Source of the DNA: Cryptosporangium minutisporangium | GTDB taxonomy: Bacteria > Actinomycetota > Actinomycetes > Mycobacteriales > Cryptosporangiaceae | Length of the DNA: 64,000 bases | Assembly (NCBI RefSeq): GCF_039536245.1 | Contig: NZ_BAAAYN010000004.1 | Location: 78,914-142,913 of the forward strand | Reading direction: 5' to 3' | Made by a program: the position numbers and the translations under genes | The notes under the pieces: generated by a model | Told to the model about the DNA's origin: nothing | Database searches by the model: none | What the model saw: only the letters and a program-made list of their open reading frames with translations | In this document: positions 47,901-55,984 of the stretch, in pieces | How the letters are laid out: every line of letters begins with the position of its first letter | How positions within the stretch are numbered: position 1 is the stretch's first letter

Positions 47901-48324
47901 GGTCACCGACCGGATGACACCGCTGCGGGTGCTCAACCGCACCGTGCACCAGGTCTGGCTGCCCTACCACTGGGGCAGCACGGGGCTGGTCACCGGCGAC
48001 GTCACCAACGACCTGTTCGGCGTCGCGCTCGATCCGAACGTGCTGATCCAGGAGACCAAGGTCGCCACCTGCGACGTCCGGCCGGGGCGTCGGCCGCGCG
48101 GGCCCGAGCTGCTGCAGTACGTGCAGGACTATCGGGAACGGGCCGGGATCACGACCGAGACGGGGACGCGCGTGCACACCGGCGGGCAGCCGTACCTGGA
48201 GAACGCCGAGGACCCGGCCGAGTCGCTGGTTCCGCCGGACGACACCGCCGCGGCGCCGCGGGAGGGTATCGACCTACCCGAAGCATCCCGTGGCCAGGGC
48301 ACGACCGAGGGAGGTGGCCAGTGA
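44938..48324 (+). CDS. fdhA: Selenocysteine-containing formate dehydrogenase, catalytic subunit
   Basis: Oxidises formate to CO2 at a molybdenum or tungsten bis-pterin centre. The 1128-residue product is read through an in-frame UGA at 45505-45507. The N-terminal [4Fe-4S] motif uses C51, C54, C58 and C86 (VCPYCAVGCAQK and RLCPKG). The UGA gives Sec190 in QARI-U-HSATVPGLGTSFGRGG, exactly where FDH-N and FDH-H carry Sec or Cys. Pterin-binding segments and a C-terminal molydopterin dinucleotide domain (TTSRLTEHHTAGGMSR) are intact on both sides. A SECIS hairpin follows the UGA. GTG at 44938; no twin-arginine signal is visible at this start, so location is uncertain. Confidence 0.95.
45505..45541 (+). 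promoter_or_regulatory. UGA-selenocysteine codon and bacterial SECIS hairpin
   Basis: UGA at 45505-45507. A perfect 7-bp stem GGTCCCC (45519-45525)/GGGGACC (45531-45537) encloses the loop GGTCT. E. coli fdhF has the same GGUCU apical loop, and here as there 18 nt separate the UGA from the loop. SelB should bind this element. Confidence 0.9.
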
Positions 48325-49226
48325 ACATCGGTCCGAACAGCTTCTTCGGCCCGCTGGAGAGCCCGGCCGCCGACGCCGGTTACCCGGACCCGCCGGCCCG
48401 TAAAGGCTTCTTCACCGACACCTCGGTCTGCATCGGCTGCAAGGCCTGCGAGGTGGCGTGCAAGGAGTGGAACGGCGTCCCCGACGACGGGTTCAACCTG
48501 CTGGGACTGTCGTTCGACAACACCGGCAACCTCGGCGCCGACTCGTGGCGGCACGTGGCGTTCATCGAACAGACCGCGGCACCCGAGGCGACCACCGTCG
48601 ACCTGGGGATGCCGAGCACGGAGCTGCCCGGTGCGGCCACCGGCGCCGAGACCCGGCAGGACTTCCGCTGGCTGATGGCCTCGGACGTCTGCAAGCATTG
48701 CACCCACGCCGGCTGTCTGGACGTCTGCCCGACCGGTGCGCTGTTCCGCACCGAGTTCGGCACGGTCGTCGTCCAGCAGGACATCTGCAACGGCTGCGGC
48801 TACTGCGTCTCGGCCTGCCCGTACGGCGTGATCGACCGTCGCGAGAGTGACGGTCGGGCGTGGAAGTGCACGCTCTGCTACGACCGGCTGCGCGACGGGA
48901 TGGAGCCGGCCTGCGCCAAGGCCTGCCCGACCGACTCGATCCAATTCGGTGACCTGGACGAGCTGCGCGCCCGCGCCGCCGAGCGGGTGGAGAAACTGCA
49001 CGCGGACGGCGTCGGCGAAGCGCGGTTGTACGGCGAGAACCCCGACGACGGGGTCGGCGGCGATGGCGCGTTCTTCCTGCTCCTCGACGAACCGGAGGTG
49101 TACGGCTTGCCGCCGGACCCGCACGTGCCGACCCGGGACGCCGGGCGGATGTGGAAGGCGGCCGGTCTCGCCGGGCTGGGCATGCTCGCCGGCGCGGTCG
49201 CGGCCTTCGTGGGGCGGAAGCCGTGA
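48321..49226 (+). CDS. fdhB: Formate dehydrogenase iron-sulfur subunit
   Basis: A 301-residue ferredoxin-type electron-transfer subunit. Four [4Fe-4S] motifs are seen: CIGCKACEVACKEW, CKHCTHAGCLDVCPTGAL, CNGCGYCVSACPYGV and CTLCYDRLRDGMEPACAKACP. The C-terminus has one membrane helix (AGLAGLGMLAGAVAAFVG), as in FdnH-type anchored beta subunits. GTG at 48321 overlaps the fdhA stop by 4 bp, with GGGAGG 6 nt upstream. It passes electrons from FdhA to the membrane subunit. Confidence 0.95.
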   Translation: MNIGPNSFFGPLESPAADAGYPDPPARKGFFTDTSVCIGCKACEVACKEWNGVPDDGFNLLGLSFDNTGNLGADSWRHVAFIEQTAAPEATTVDLGMPSTELPGAATGAETRQDFRWLMASDVCKHCTHAGCLDVCPTGALFRTEFGTVVVQQDICNGCGYCVSACPYGVIDRRESDGRAWKCTLCYDRLRDGMEPACAKACPTDSIQFGDLDELRARAAERVEKLHADGVGEARLYGENPDDGVGGDGAFFLLLDEPEVYGLPPDPHVPTRDAGRMWKAAGLAGLGMLAGAVAAFVGRKP

Positions 49227-50224
49227 GTCCTCGGCAGCGGGGCGACGACGGCGGCCGTGAGCAGCGGATGGTTCCGCGGGCGGAGTTCCGGTCGTACTAC
49301 GGCCGCCAGATCCTCAAGTCGCCGGTCTGGAAAGACGACATCGCCTACTACTTCTTCCTCGGCGGACTCTCGGCCGGCTCCGCGTTGCTGGCCGCCGGAG
49401 GCGATCTCACCGACCGCCCGGCGCTGCGCCGGAGTGGGCGCCTGGGCGGGCTGGTCGCGCTGATCGGCGGCACGTACTACCTGATCGCGGACCTGGGGCG
49501 CCCCGAGCGGTTCCACCACATGCTGCGGGTGGCGAAGCCGACATCACCGATGAGCATGGGGACGTGGGTGCTCTCGGCTTACGGTGGTGCGCTGGGCGCC
49601 GCTGCGGTGGCGGAGGTCGTGCCCGCGCGGTGGCGGCGTCTCGCGACGCTCACCCGCTCCACGGCCAGGCCCGCGGGGCTGGCGGCCGCGGTGCTCGCCC
49701 CGGCGGTCGCCTCCTACACCGCGGTGCTCCTCTCGCACACCGCCGTGCCGTTCTGGAACACCGCGAAGGACGAGCTGCCGTTCGTGTTCGTCGGCAGCGC
49801 CGCGGCGAGCGGCGGCGGTCTGGGGATGATCCTCGCTCCCCGCGACCAGGCCGGCCCGGCGCGGCGGATGGCGGTCCTCGGCGCCGTCGCCGAACTCGCC
49901 GCGGAACAGCGGATGGAAGGCCGGCTGGGGCTGGTCGGGGGTGTCGTCCACGAGGAGAAGCCGAAGAAGTTCCTCACCGCGGCCAAGGTGCTGACGGCCG
50001 GTGGCGCGGTGGGCGCCGCGCTGTTCGCGCGGCGGTCCCGGACCGCGGCCGTCCTCTCCGGTGCCGCCCTGCTCGCGGGCAGCCTCTGCACCCGGCTCGG
50101 TGTACTGCACGCGGGTATCGCGTCCACGAAGGACCCGAAGTACGTCGTCGGTCCCCAACGTGAGGAGCTGGCCCAGCAGGAGCAGCTAGCCCAGCGCGAG
50201 CGCCTCAGCGCACCCGGACGGTGA
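49223..50224 (+). CDS. NrfD/PsrC-like membrane subunit of formate dehydrogenase
   Basis: A 333-residue polytopic protein with about eight membrane helices. DIAYYFFLGGLSAGSALLAAGG and YYLIADLGRPERFHHMLR are typical of NrfD/PsrC quinone-linked anchors; SYTAVLLSHTAVPFWN is another family block. It probably passes electrons to menaquinone. GTG at 49223 overlaps fdhB by 4 bp. The 3' end overlaps the convergent selD gene by 20 bp. The C-terminal tail is Gln/Glu-rich. Confidence 0.88.
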   Translation: MSPRQRGDDGGREQRMVPRAEFRSYYGRQILKSPVWKDDIAYYFFLGGLSAGSALLAAGGDLTDRPALRRSGRLGGLVALIGGTYYLIADLGRPERFHHMLRVAKPTSPMSMGTWVLSAYGGALGAAAVAEVVPARWRRLATLTRSTARPAGLAAAVLAPAVASYTAVLLSHTAVPFWNTAKDELPFVFVGSAAASGGGLGMILAPRDQAGPARRMAVLGAVAELAAEQRMEGRLGLVGGVVHEEKPKKFLTAAKVLTAGGAVGAALFARRSRTAAVLSGAALLAGSLCTRLGVLHAGIASTKDPKYVVGPQREELAQQEQLAQRERLSAPGR

Positions 50225-51191
50225 TCCCTGGCTCGGCGGGCAGTAGCCGGCCGATCACCGGATAGCCGGGGAGCTCCCCGGCGACGAGCAGCCCGCCGGA
50301 CGTCTGCGCATCGGCGAGCAGCAGCGCCTCGTCCTCGTTGATCGCGGAGGCGTCCAGGTGCGGGCGCACCCAGTCGAGGTTGCGCCGGGTACCGCCGCTG
50401 ACGTAGCCCGCGGCCAGCGCCTCGCGGGCGCCCTCCAGGTAGGGCACGGCGGCGGCCTCGACCTCGGCGGTGACCCCGCTCGCCCGGGCCAGCTTGTGCA
50501 GGTGACCCAGCAGCCCGAATCCGGTGACGTCGGTCGCGCACACCGCGCCGGCCTCCAGCGCGGCCGTCGAAGCCTTGTCGTTGAGCGTCGTCATCGCGTC
50601 GATGGCCTGCGGAAACACCTCGCCGGTCTGCTTGTGCCTGGTGTTGAGGACGCCGATGCCCAGCGGCTTCGTGAGCGTCAGCGGGACGCCCGCCCGGCCG
50701 GCGTCGTTGCGCAGGATCCGGTCCGGATCGACCAGCCCGGTGACCGCCATCCCGTACTTCGGCTCCGGATCGTCGACGCTGTGCCCACCCGCGACGTGGC
50801 ACCCGGCCGCGCGGCCGACGTCCAGGCCGCCACGCAGTACCTCGCGGACCAGATCGAACGGGAGCACGTCCCGGGGCCAGCCGAGCAGGTTCACCGCGAC
50901 GACCGGGCGGCCGCCCATCGCATACACATCGGACAGTGCGTTGGTGGCCGCGATCCGGCCCCAGTCGTACGGGTCGTCGACGACCGGCGTGAAGAAGTCG
51001 GCGGTGGCCACCACCGCTCCGGCCGGAGTGCGGACCACCGCGGCGTCGTCGCCGTCGTCGAGGCCCACGAGCAGTTCGTTCTCGGAGAGCGGCACGGCGC
51101 CGATCAGGCCCTTGACGGCCTCTTCGAGCTCACCGGGGGGAATCTTGCAGGCACACCCACCGCCGTGTGCGTACTGAGTCAGCCGGTACAT
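50205..51191 (-). CDS. selD: Selenide, water dikinase
   Basis: Makes selenophosphate, the Se donor for Sec-tRNA synthesis, from selenide and ATP. The 328-residue product has the N-terminal catalytic GGCACK (C13, C15, K16; Cys, not Sec, at the key position), the ATP-binding GLDDGDDAAVV and TADFFTPVVDDPYDWGRIAATNALSD, and GGHSVDDPEPKYG. It is the only gene of the cassette on the minus strand and is divergent from tRNA-Sec, with a 41-bp gap. Confidence 0.97.
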   Translation of the reverse strand: MYRLTQYAHGGGCACKIPPGELEEAVKGLIGAVPLSENELLVGLDDGDDAAVVRTPAGAVVATADFFTPVVDDPYDWGRIAATNALSDVYAMGGRPVVAVNLLGWPRDVLPFDLVREVLRGGLDVGRAAGCHVAGGHSVDDPEPKYGMAVTGLVDPDRILRNDAGRAGVPLTLTKPLGIGVLNTRHKQTGEVFPQAIDAMTTLNDKASTAALEAGAVCATDVTGFGLLGHLHKLARASGVTAEVEAAAVPYLEGAREALAAGYVSGGTRRNLDWVRPHLDASAINEDEALLLADAQTSGGLLVAGELPGYPVIGRLLPAEPGITVRVR

Positions 51192-51232
51192 GGGGCCAAC
51201 ACTATTGTGGGCAGCGCCCCGTTCAAGGGCAG

Positions 51233-51325
51233 GGAGGCGTTTGGGTGGCTGGTGCCCCCCGCGGTCTTCAAAACCGTAGTGGCCGAGGATCTCGGTCAGG
51301 CGGGTTCGATTCCCGTCCGTCTCCG
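51233..51325 (+). tRNA. selC: tRNA-Sec (anticodon UCA)
   Basis: A 93-nt tRNA with a UCA anticodon at 51268-51270, in the anticodon arm CGGT-CTTCAAA-ACCG. The acceptor stem pairs GGAGGCG with CGTCTCC, discriminator G73. The long variable arm pairs GGCCGAG with a CTCGGTC. The T arm is CGGGT-TCGATTC-CCG. CC follows but the final A of CCA is not encoded. Long extra arm and UCA anticodon identify tRNA-Sec. It lies 18 nt before selA and is likely on the same transcript. Confidence 0.93.
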
Positions 51326-51343
51326 CCGATTAAGGTCTCGGGC

Positions 51344-52690
51344 ATGGATCCTCGCCGCTCCATTCCGCGGACCGACGCGGTACTGGCCGACCCCTGGCTG
51401 GCCGGCGCGGTCGAGCGGCTGGGGCGGTCCCGGGTGAAGGCGGCCGTCGTCGAGGCGCAGGCCCGCGCCCGGACCGGCGAGATCGCTCCGGACGACGTCG
51501 CCGCCGCGGCCGCGCGGAGCCTGCCCCAGCGGGCGACGTCGCTGCGGCCGGTGCTCAACGCCACCGGCGTCGTGCTCCACACCAACCTGGGCCGGGCGGT
51601 GCTCTCCGCGGCGGCGATCGAAGCGCTGCAGGCCGCGGCCGGCGCGACCGACGTGGAGCTGGACCTGGCCACCGGTCGGCGCGCCCGGCGCGGGCGGGCC
51701 ACGATGGCGGCGCTCGCCGCGGCGGTCCCCGACGCCGGCGCCGTACACGTGGTGAACAACGGCGCCGCCGCGCTGGTGCTGGCGGCCACCGCGCTCGCGG
51801 CCGGGCGGGAGATCGTGGTCAGCCGCGGCGAACTCGTCGAGATCGGCGACGGGTTCCGCCTGCCGGACTTGCTGGAGTCCACCGGCGCCCGGCTGCGGGA
51901 GGTCGGCACCACCAACCGGACCACGCTGGCCGACTACCGCGCCGCGATCGGGCCGGAGACCGGGTTCGTGCTCAAGGTGCACCCCTCGAACTTCGTCGTC
52001 ACCGGCTTCACCGCCGCCGTCGACGTCGCCGCGCTGGCCACCCTGGACGCGCCGGTGGTCGTCGACATCGGTTCCGGCCTGCTCGCCCCCGAGCCGCTGC
52101 TCCCGGCCGAGCCCGACGCGGCGACCGCGCTGCGGGCCGGCGCCGACCTGGTCACCGCCAGCGGCGACAAGCTGCTCGGCGGCCCGCAGGCCGGGCTGCT
52201 GCTCGGCACGGCTCCGCTCGTGGAGCGCCTGCGCCGCCACCCGCTGGCGCGCGCGCTGCGGGTGGACAAGCTGACGCTCGCCGCGTTGGAGGCCACGCTC
52301 ACCGGCCCGGCCACCCCGACCGCGACCGCGCTCCACGCCGACGTCTCCGTGCTGCGGGAACGCGCCTCGACGCTGGCGGCCACGCTGCGCGCCGAGGGGA
52401 TACCGGCCGCGGCCGCGCCGAGCGTCGGCGGGGTCGGCGGTGGCGGCGCTCCCGGCGTCGTGCTGCCCTCGGCCGCGGTCGCGCTGCCGGCGGCCTGGGC
52501 CGCCGCGCTGCGGGCGGGTGACCCGCCGGTGGTCGGCCGGGTCGAGCGCGGCGCGCTCCTGCTCGACCTGCGCTGCCTCCCCGCTGATCTGGACGACGTC
52601 CTGGGCGACGCCGTGCGCGCGGTGGCCGCCCGCGAGGCCACCACGCGGGAGGACACCGCCGCCGGGGCGGCCGACGCATGCACGTCGTAG
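51344..52690 (+). CDS. selA: L-seryl-tRNA(Sec) selenium transferase
   Basis: A PLP enzyme that converts Ser-tRNA-Sec to Sec-tRNA-Sec with selenophosphate. The 448-residue product has the N-terminal tRNA-binding region ([15 protein letters not shown]), [17 protein letters not shown], and the PLP lysine K276 in [15 protein letters not shown] at 51344 with TTAAGG 8-9 nt upstream. The 3' end overlaps selB by 13 bp. Confidence 0.97.
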   Translation: MDPRRSIPRTDAVLADPWLAGAVERLGRSRVKAAVVEAQARARTGEIAPDDVAAAAARSLPQRATSLRPVLNATGVVLHTNLGRAVLSAAAIEALQAAAGATDVELDLATGRRARRGRATMAALAAAVPDAGAVHVVNNGAAALVLAATALAAGREIVVSRGELVEIGDGFRLPDLLESTGARLREVGTTNRTTLADYRAAIGPETGFVLKVHPSNFVVTGFTAAVDVAALATLDAPVVVDIGSGLLAPEPLLPAEPDAATALRAGADLVTASGDKLLGGPQAGLLLGTAPLVERLRRHPLARALRVDKLTLAALEATLTGPATPTATALHADVSVLRERASTLAATLRAEGIPAAAAPSVGGVGGGGAPGVVLPSAAVALPAAWAAALRAGDPPVVGRVERGALLLDLRCLPADLDDVLGDAVRAVAAREATTREDTAAGAADACTS

Positions 52691-54438
52691 CCACCGCAGG
52701 CCACGTCGACCACGGCAAGTCGACGCTGGTCCGGGCGCTGACCGGGATGGAGCCCGACCGGTGGGCCGAGGAGCGCCGCCGGGGCATGACGATCGACCTG
52801 GGCTTCGCCTGGACGCGGCTGCCAGGCGGCGCCGAGATCGCGTTCGTCGACGTTCCCGGCCACGAACGATTCGTGCCGAACATGCTGGCCGGCGTCGGCC
52901 CGGTGCCGGCCGCGCTGCTCGTCGTCGCGGCCGACGAAGGCTGGATGCCGCAGACCGCCGAGCACGTCGCCGCGCTCGACGCGCTCGGCGTCTCGCACGC
53001 GGTGCTGGCCGTGACCCGCAGCGACCTGGCCGATCCGGCGCCGACGATCCAGCAGGTCACCGACCGGCTGCGCGGCACGTCGCTGGCGGGGCTGCCCGCG
53101 GTCGCGGTGAGCGGCGTGACCGGCGCCGGGCTGGACGCGCTGCGTGCGCGGCTGGCGTCGCTGGTCGCCGCCCTGCCGGCGCCGGACGCCACGGCACCGG
53201 TGCGGCTCTGGGTCGACCGCGCGTTCACGATCCGGGGCAGCGGCACGGTCGTCACCGGAACGCTCAGCGCCGGCACCCTGCGCGTCGGGGACGAGCTGTC
53301 GCTGAACGGCCGCAGTGTGCACGTCCGCGGGCTCCAGGCGCTCGGTGTGCCGCATCAGGAGGTCAGCGCGGTCGCGCGGGTCGCGGTCAACCTCCGCAAC
53401 GTCGACAAGGGCGACGTGCACCGAGGCGACGCGCTGCTCACCCCGGGCCGGTGGACGTCCACGGCGCTGGCCGACGTGCGAGTCGGCGGCGACGACCTCG
53501 ACGACGCCCCGAACGCCCTCGTCCTGCACGTGGGCTCGGCCGCCGTCCCGGTCCGCGTCCGTCCGTTGCACCACCCCGACAAGGAACCGCAGTTCGCGCG
53601 GCTGACGCTGGCGACGCCGCTGCCGCTCGACGCGCGGGACCGGGCCCTGCTCCGCGATCCGGGCGGCCATCGGGTGGTCGGCCGGGTCACGGTGCTCGAC
53701 ACCGACCCGCCCCCGTTGACCCGCCGGGGCGCCGCGGCGGCCCGCGCCACCGACCTGGCCGCCGTCGGCACCGAGGACAACCTGCTGCGGACCCGCCGGC
53801 TGATCCGCGCGACGGAGCTGCGCGGCCTCGGCGCCGCTCCCCCACCCGACGCGATCCGGGCCGGCGACTGGCTGCTCGACCCGCAGCACGCCGCCGAGCT
53901 GCGCGAACGGCTCCGGAAGCTGCTGGCCAATCATCGCGCCACCGGCACGCTGGAGGCCGGTCCTACGATCGAGGAGGCCCGGACCGCCCTCGACCTGCCC
54001 GACCGCAGCGTCCTGCTGGCGCTGATCGCCGCCCCGCTCACCGTCCGCGACGGCCGGGTCGTCGACCGGGACGCCGCTCCCCCGCTGCCCGCGCCGGTCG
54101 CCGCCGCGATCGAGCTCCTCGCGGCCGATCTCGCCAGGAACCCGTTCCGGGCCCCGGAAGCCGGACGCCTGGCGGCGCTCGGCCTCGGCCCGCGCGAACT
54201 CGCCGCCGCCGAGCGCACGGGGGCGCTTCTCCGCCTGGCCGAGAACGTCGTTCTCCTGCCGGGCGCGGACGATCAGGCGGTCGGCATCCTGGCCCGGCTG
54301 GAGCAACCGTTCACCACCAGCCAGGCCCGGCAGGCGCTGGACACCAGCCGCCGGGTGGTGCTGCCGCTGCTGGCGCTGCTCGATCGCAGGCACCGCACGC
54401 GCCGGCTCCCGGACGACCGGCGCGAAGTCCTCTCGTAG
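52678..54438 (+). CDS. selB: Selenocysteine-specific elongation factor
   Basis: Delivers Sec-tRNA to UGA codons next to a SECIS. The 586-residue GTPase has G1 GHVDHGKST (residues 8-16), the switch [11 protein letters not shown]3 DVPGHE and G4-like TRSD. Domains II and III follow, then C-terminal winged helices that bind SECIS RNA (last about 200 residues; ending region [25 protein letters not shown]). ATG at 52678 within the selA end. Its stop lies 3 bp from the convergent rhodanese gene. Confidence 0.97.
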   Translation: MHVVATAGHVDHGKSTLVRALTGMEPDRWAEERRRGMTIDLGFAWTRLPGGAEIAFVDVPGHERFVPNMLAGVGPVPAALLVVAADEGWMPQTAEHVAALDALGVSHAVLAVTRSDLADPAPTIQQVTDRLRGTSLAGLPAVAVSGVTGAGLDALRARLASLVAALPAPDATAPVRLWVDRAFTIRGSGTVVTGTLSAGTLRVGDELSLNGRSVHVRGLQALGVPHQEVSAVARVAVNLRNVDKGDVHRGDALLTPGRWTSTALADVRVGGDDLDDAPNALVLHVGSAAVPVRVRPLHHPDKEPQFARLTLATPLPLDARDRALLRDPGGHRVVGRVTVLDTDPPPLTRRGAAAARATDLAAVGTEDNLLRTRRLIRATELRGLGAAPPPDAIRAGDWLLDPQHAAELRERLRKLLANHRATGTLEAGPTIEEARTALDLPDRSVLLALIAAPLTVRDGRVVDRDAAPPLPAPVAAAIELLAADLARNPFRAPEAGRLAALGLGPRELAAAERTGALLRLAENVVLLPGADDQAVGILARLEQPFTTSQARQALDTSRRVVLPLLALLDRRHRTRRLPDDRREVLS

Positions 54439-54441
54439 AGC

Positions 54442-54885
54442 TCAGCGCCGGACGTCGGCCGGTCCGTCGGTGACCGGAAACCCGTCCGCGACCCACGCCT
54501 CGACCCCGCCGATGAGGTCGGTGGCCCGCCACAAACCCAGCTGCCGCAGGCTCGCCGCGGCCAGGCTGGAGCTGTAACCCTGCCGGCAGACGACCACGAT
54601 CTCGACGTCGTAGCTGTGGGCCTCGGGGATGTTGACGCCGCTGGCCGGATCGAGCCGCCACTCCAGCACGGTGCGGTCGATGACTATCGCGTCGGGCAGC
54701 TCGCCCTGTTCAGCGCGCTGGGTCTCGGTGCGGGTGTCGACCAGCAGCGCCCCGCGGGCGACCGCGGCGCGGGCCTCCGTCGGGATCAGCCGGTCGAGAT
54801 CGGTGCGGGCGGTGGCGAGCAGTGCGTCGACACCGATCGGGGTGTCGACGCTCTTCGCGAGGGGGCTCTGCGGCACGCCCGCCAT
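54442..54885 (-). CDS. Rhodanese-like sulfurtransferase
   Basis: A 147-residue single-domain rhodanese. The active-site cysteine is in VVVCRQGYSSSLAA, and LVDTRTETQRAEQGELPDA is the N-terminal CH2A-like signature. Such proteins move sulfane sulfur or selenium, so proximity to selA/selB invites a Se-trafficking idea, but the gene is not co-transcribed with them. ATG at 54885. It shares the divergent region to hsp18 holding two RheA-type operators, so it may be RheA-controlled. Confidence 0.9.
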   Translation of the reverse strand: MAGVPQSPLAKSVDTPIGVDALLATARTDLDRLIPTEARAAVARGALLVDTRTETQRAEQGELPDAIVIDRTVLEWRLDPASGVNIPEAHSYDVEIVVVCRQGYSSSLAAASLRQLGLWRATDLIGGVEAWVADGFPVTDGPADVRR

Positions 54886-54922
54886 TCTGTCCGCGGGCCG
54901 GATGATCAAACACCGCGCCATC

Positions 54923-54975
54923 GTCATCATTTCGATGACAGCAGTCTTGTCATCATTCCGACGACGTGCTACAAC
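54923..54975 (+). promoter_or_regulatory. hsp18 promoter with two RheA-type operators
   Basis: Site C: GTCATC-ATTTC-GATGAC (54923-54939). Site D: GTCATC-ATTCC-GACGAC (54949-54965). Starts are 26 bp apart, as at rheA. Promoter TTGTCA (54947-54952), 17 bp, TACAAC (54970-54975). Site D covers the -35 and spacer, so binding would exclude RNA polymerase. Confidence 0.85.
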
Positions 54976-55020
54976 GGAAATGCGCGTTGACGATTCACTA
55001 CCGAATACAGGGAGGACGCC

Positions 55021-55458
55021 ATGTTGATGCGCACCGACCCGTTCCGGCAGCTCGACCAGCTGACCCAGCAGCTCTTCGGCGACGCGGCCGGAACCTGGTC
55101 CAAGCCGTCGGTGATCCCGATGGACGCGTACCGGGTCGGCGACGAGTTCGTCGTTGACTTCGACCTGCCGGGGATCACTCCGGACGCCGTGGACCTCGAC
55201 GTCGAACGCAATGTGCTCACCGTCCGCGCCGAGCGTCGGCCGAAGGCCGAGCAGCCCGCCGAGATGCAGGTTCGCGAGCGCCCGCTGGGTGTGTTCACCC
55301 GGCAGCTCTTCCTCGGCGACGCGCTGGACACCGAGCGCATCCACGCCTCGTACGACAACGGCGTACTGACGCTGCGCATCCCGGTCCGCGAGCAGGCCAA
55401 GCCGCGCAAGATCAGCATCGCGCAGGCCGAGTCGGGGCCGAAACAGATCAACGCCTGA
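55021..55458 (+). CDS. hsp18: Small heat-shock protein (Hsp20/alpha-crystallin)
   Basis: An ATP-independent holdase chaperone. The 145-residue product has an N-terminal [17 protein letters not shown], the alpha-crystallin domain (about 35-125) with [17 protein letters not shown] and the GVLTLRIPV motif. ATG at 55021 with GGGAGG upstream and an approximately 40-nt leader. Controlled by the two upstream operators. Homologous in type to Hsp18 of Streptomyces albus. Confidence 0.95.
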   Translation: MLMRTDPFRQLDQLTQQLFGDAAGTWSKPSVIPMDAYRVGDEFVVDFDLPGITPDAVDLDVERNVLTVRAERRPKAEQPAEMQVRERPLGVFTRQLFLGDALDTERIHASYDNGVLTLRIPVREQAKPRKISIAQAESGPKQINA

Positions 55459-55513
55459 CCATAGGTGCGGGCCCGCACCCGGGCCCGCCGGTGCTTCCCC
55501 ACGGGAGGCAGCA

Positions 55514-55837
55514 GTGTTCCGTACCTCTGCGGACGCCGTGGCGACGGCCGTCGGCGACGACCTGGCGACGGCGGCTCCGAGCGCGATCGACGATGCGTTC
55601 TACGCGCTGATCACCGCTGACCCGGAGCTCCTCCGGGCGGAGTTCGAAGAATTGGTCGACACCGCATGGGAGCCGCCGGAGCCACCACCGCCCGACGACG
55701 CGTCCGGACCGGAAGACCCGGCACCACGTCCCGCGCCACCCGATGCGGGGTGTCGGTGCGGGCGCGGCCGCCGACCCGGTGGCGTCCGGCGTCGCCGGGA
55801 GCGCTCGCCGCCCGAGTCGCGGTCGGAAGTCGTGTGA
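55514..55837 (+). CDS. Small protein of unknown function behind hsp18
   Basis: A 107-residue ORF starting with GTG at 55514, preceded by GGGAGG at 5 nt spacing, 55 bp after hsp18. Residues 1-58 look like folded helical protein (SAIDDAFYALITADPELLRAEFEELVDTAW); the rest is a Pro-rich then Arg-rich tail of low complexity. I recall no function. Co-transcription with hsp18 is likely because only a weak hairpin lies between. Confidence 0.6.
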   Translation: MFRTSADAVATAVGDDLATAAPSAIDDAFYALITADPELLRAEFEELVDTAWEPPEPPPPDDASGPEDPAPRPAPPDAGCRCGRGRRPGGVRRRRERSPPESRSEVV

Positions 55838-55874
55838 TCCGAGTGATCCAGGAAAGGAGAACAGGTCAGCCCGG

Positions 55875-55907
55875 GGGCCGACGGCACCAGGTGGATGCTG
55901 TCGGCCC
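55875..55907 (+). terminator. Hairpin after the hsp18 operon
   Basis: Arms GGGCCGAC (55875-55882) and GTCGGCCC (55900-55907), extended by GCA/TGC inside. It lies 38 nt after the small-gene stop. Confidence 0.55.
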
Positions 55908-55984
55908 TTGGCGTGGCACCGGTCGGTCGATCGCCGACACCGAAGTGCTCAACAACCACCCGTTCCGGCCGATCAAGGCACGTG

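Noticed and set aside
45604-48324. A separate formate dehydrogenase gene starting at the ATG at 45604
   Set aside because: The reading frame is continuous with the upstream N-terminal cluster domain through the UGA at 45505, which sits at the Sec position and is followed by a SECIS hairpin.
51934-54393. An 819-codon minus-strand ORF opposite selA and selB
   Set aside because: selA and selB motifs on the plus strand are complete, and the antisense product has no recognisable features.
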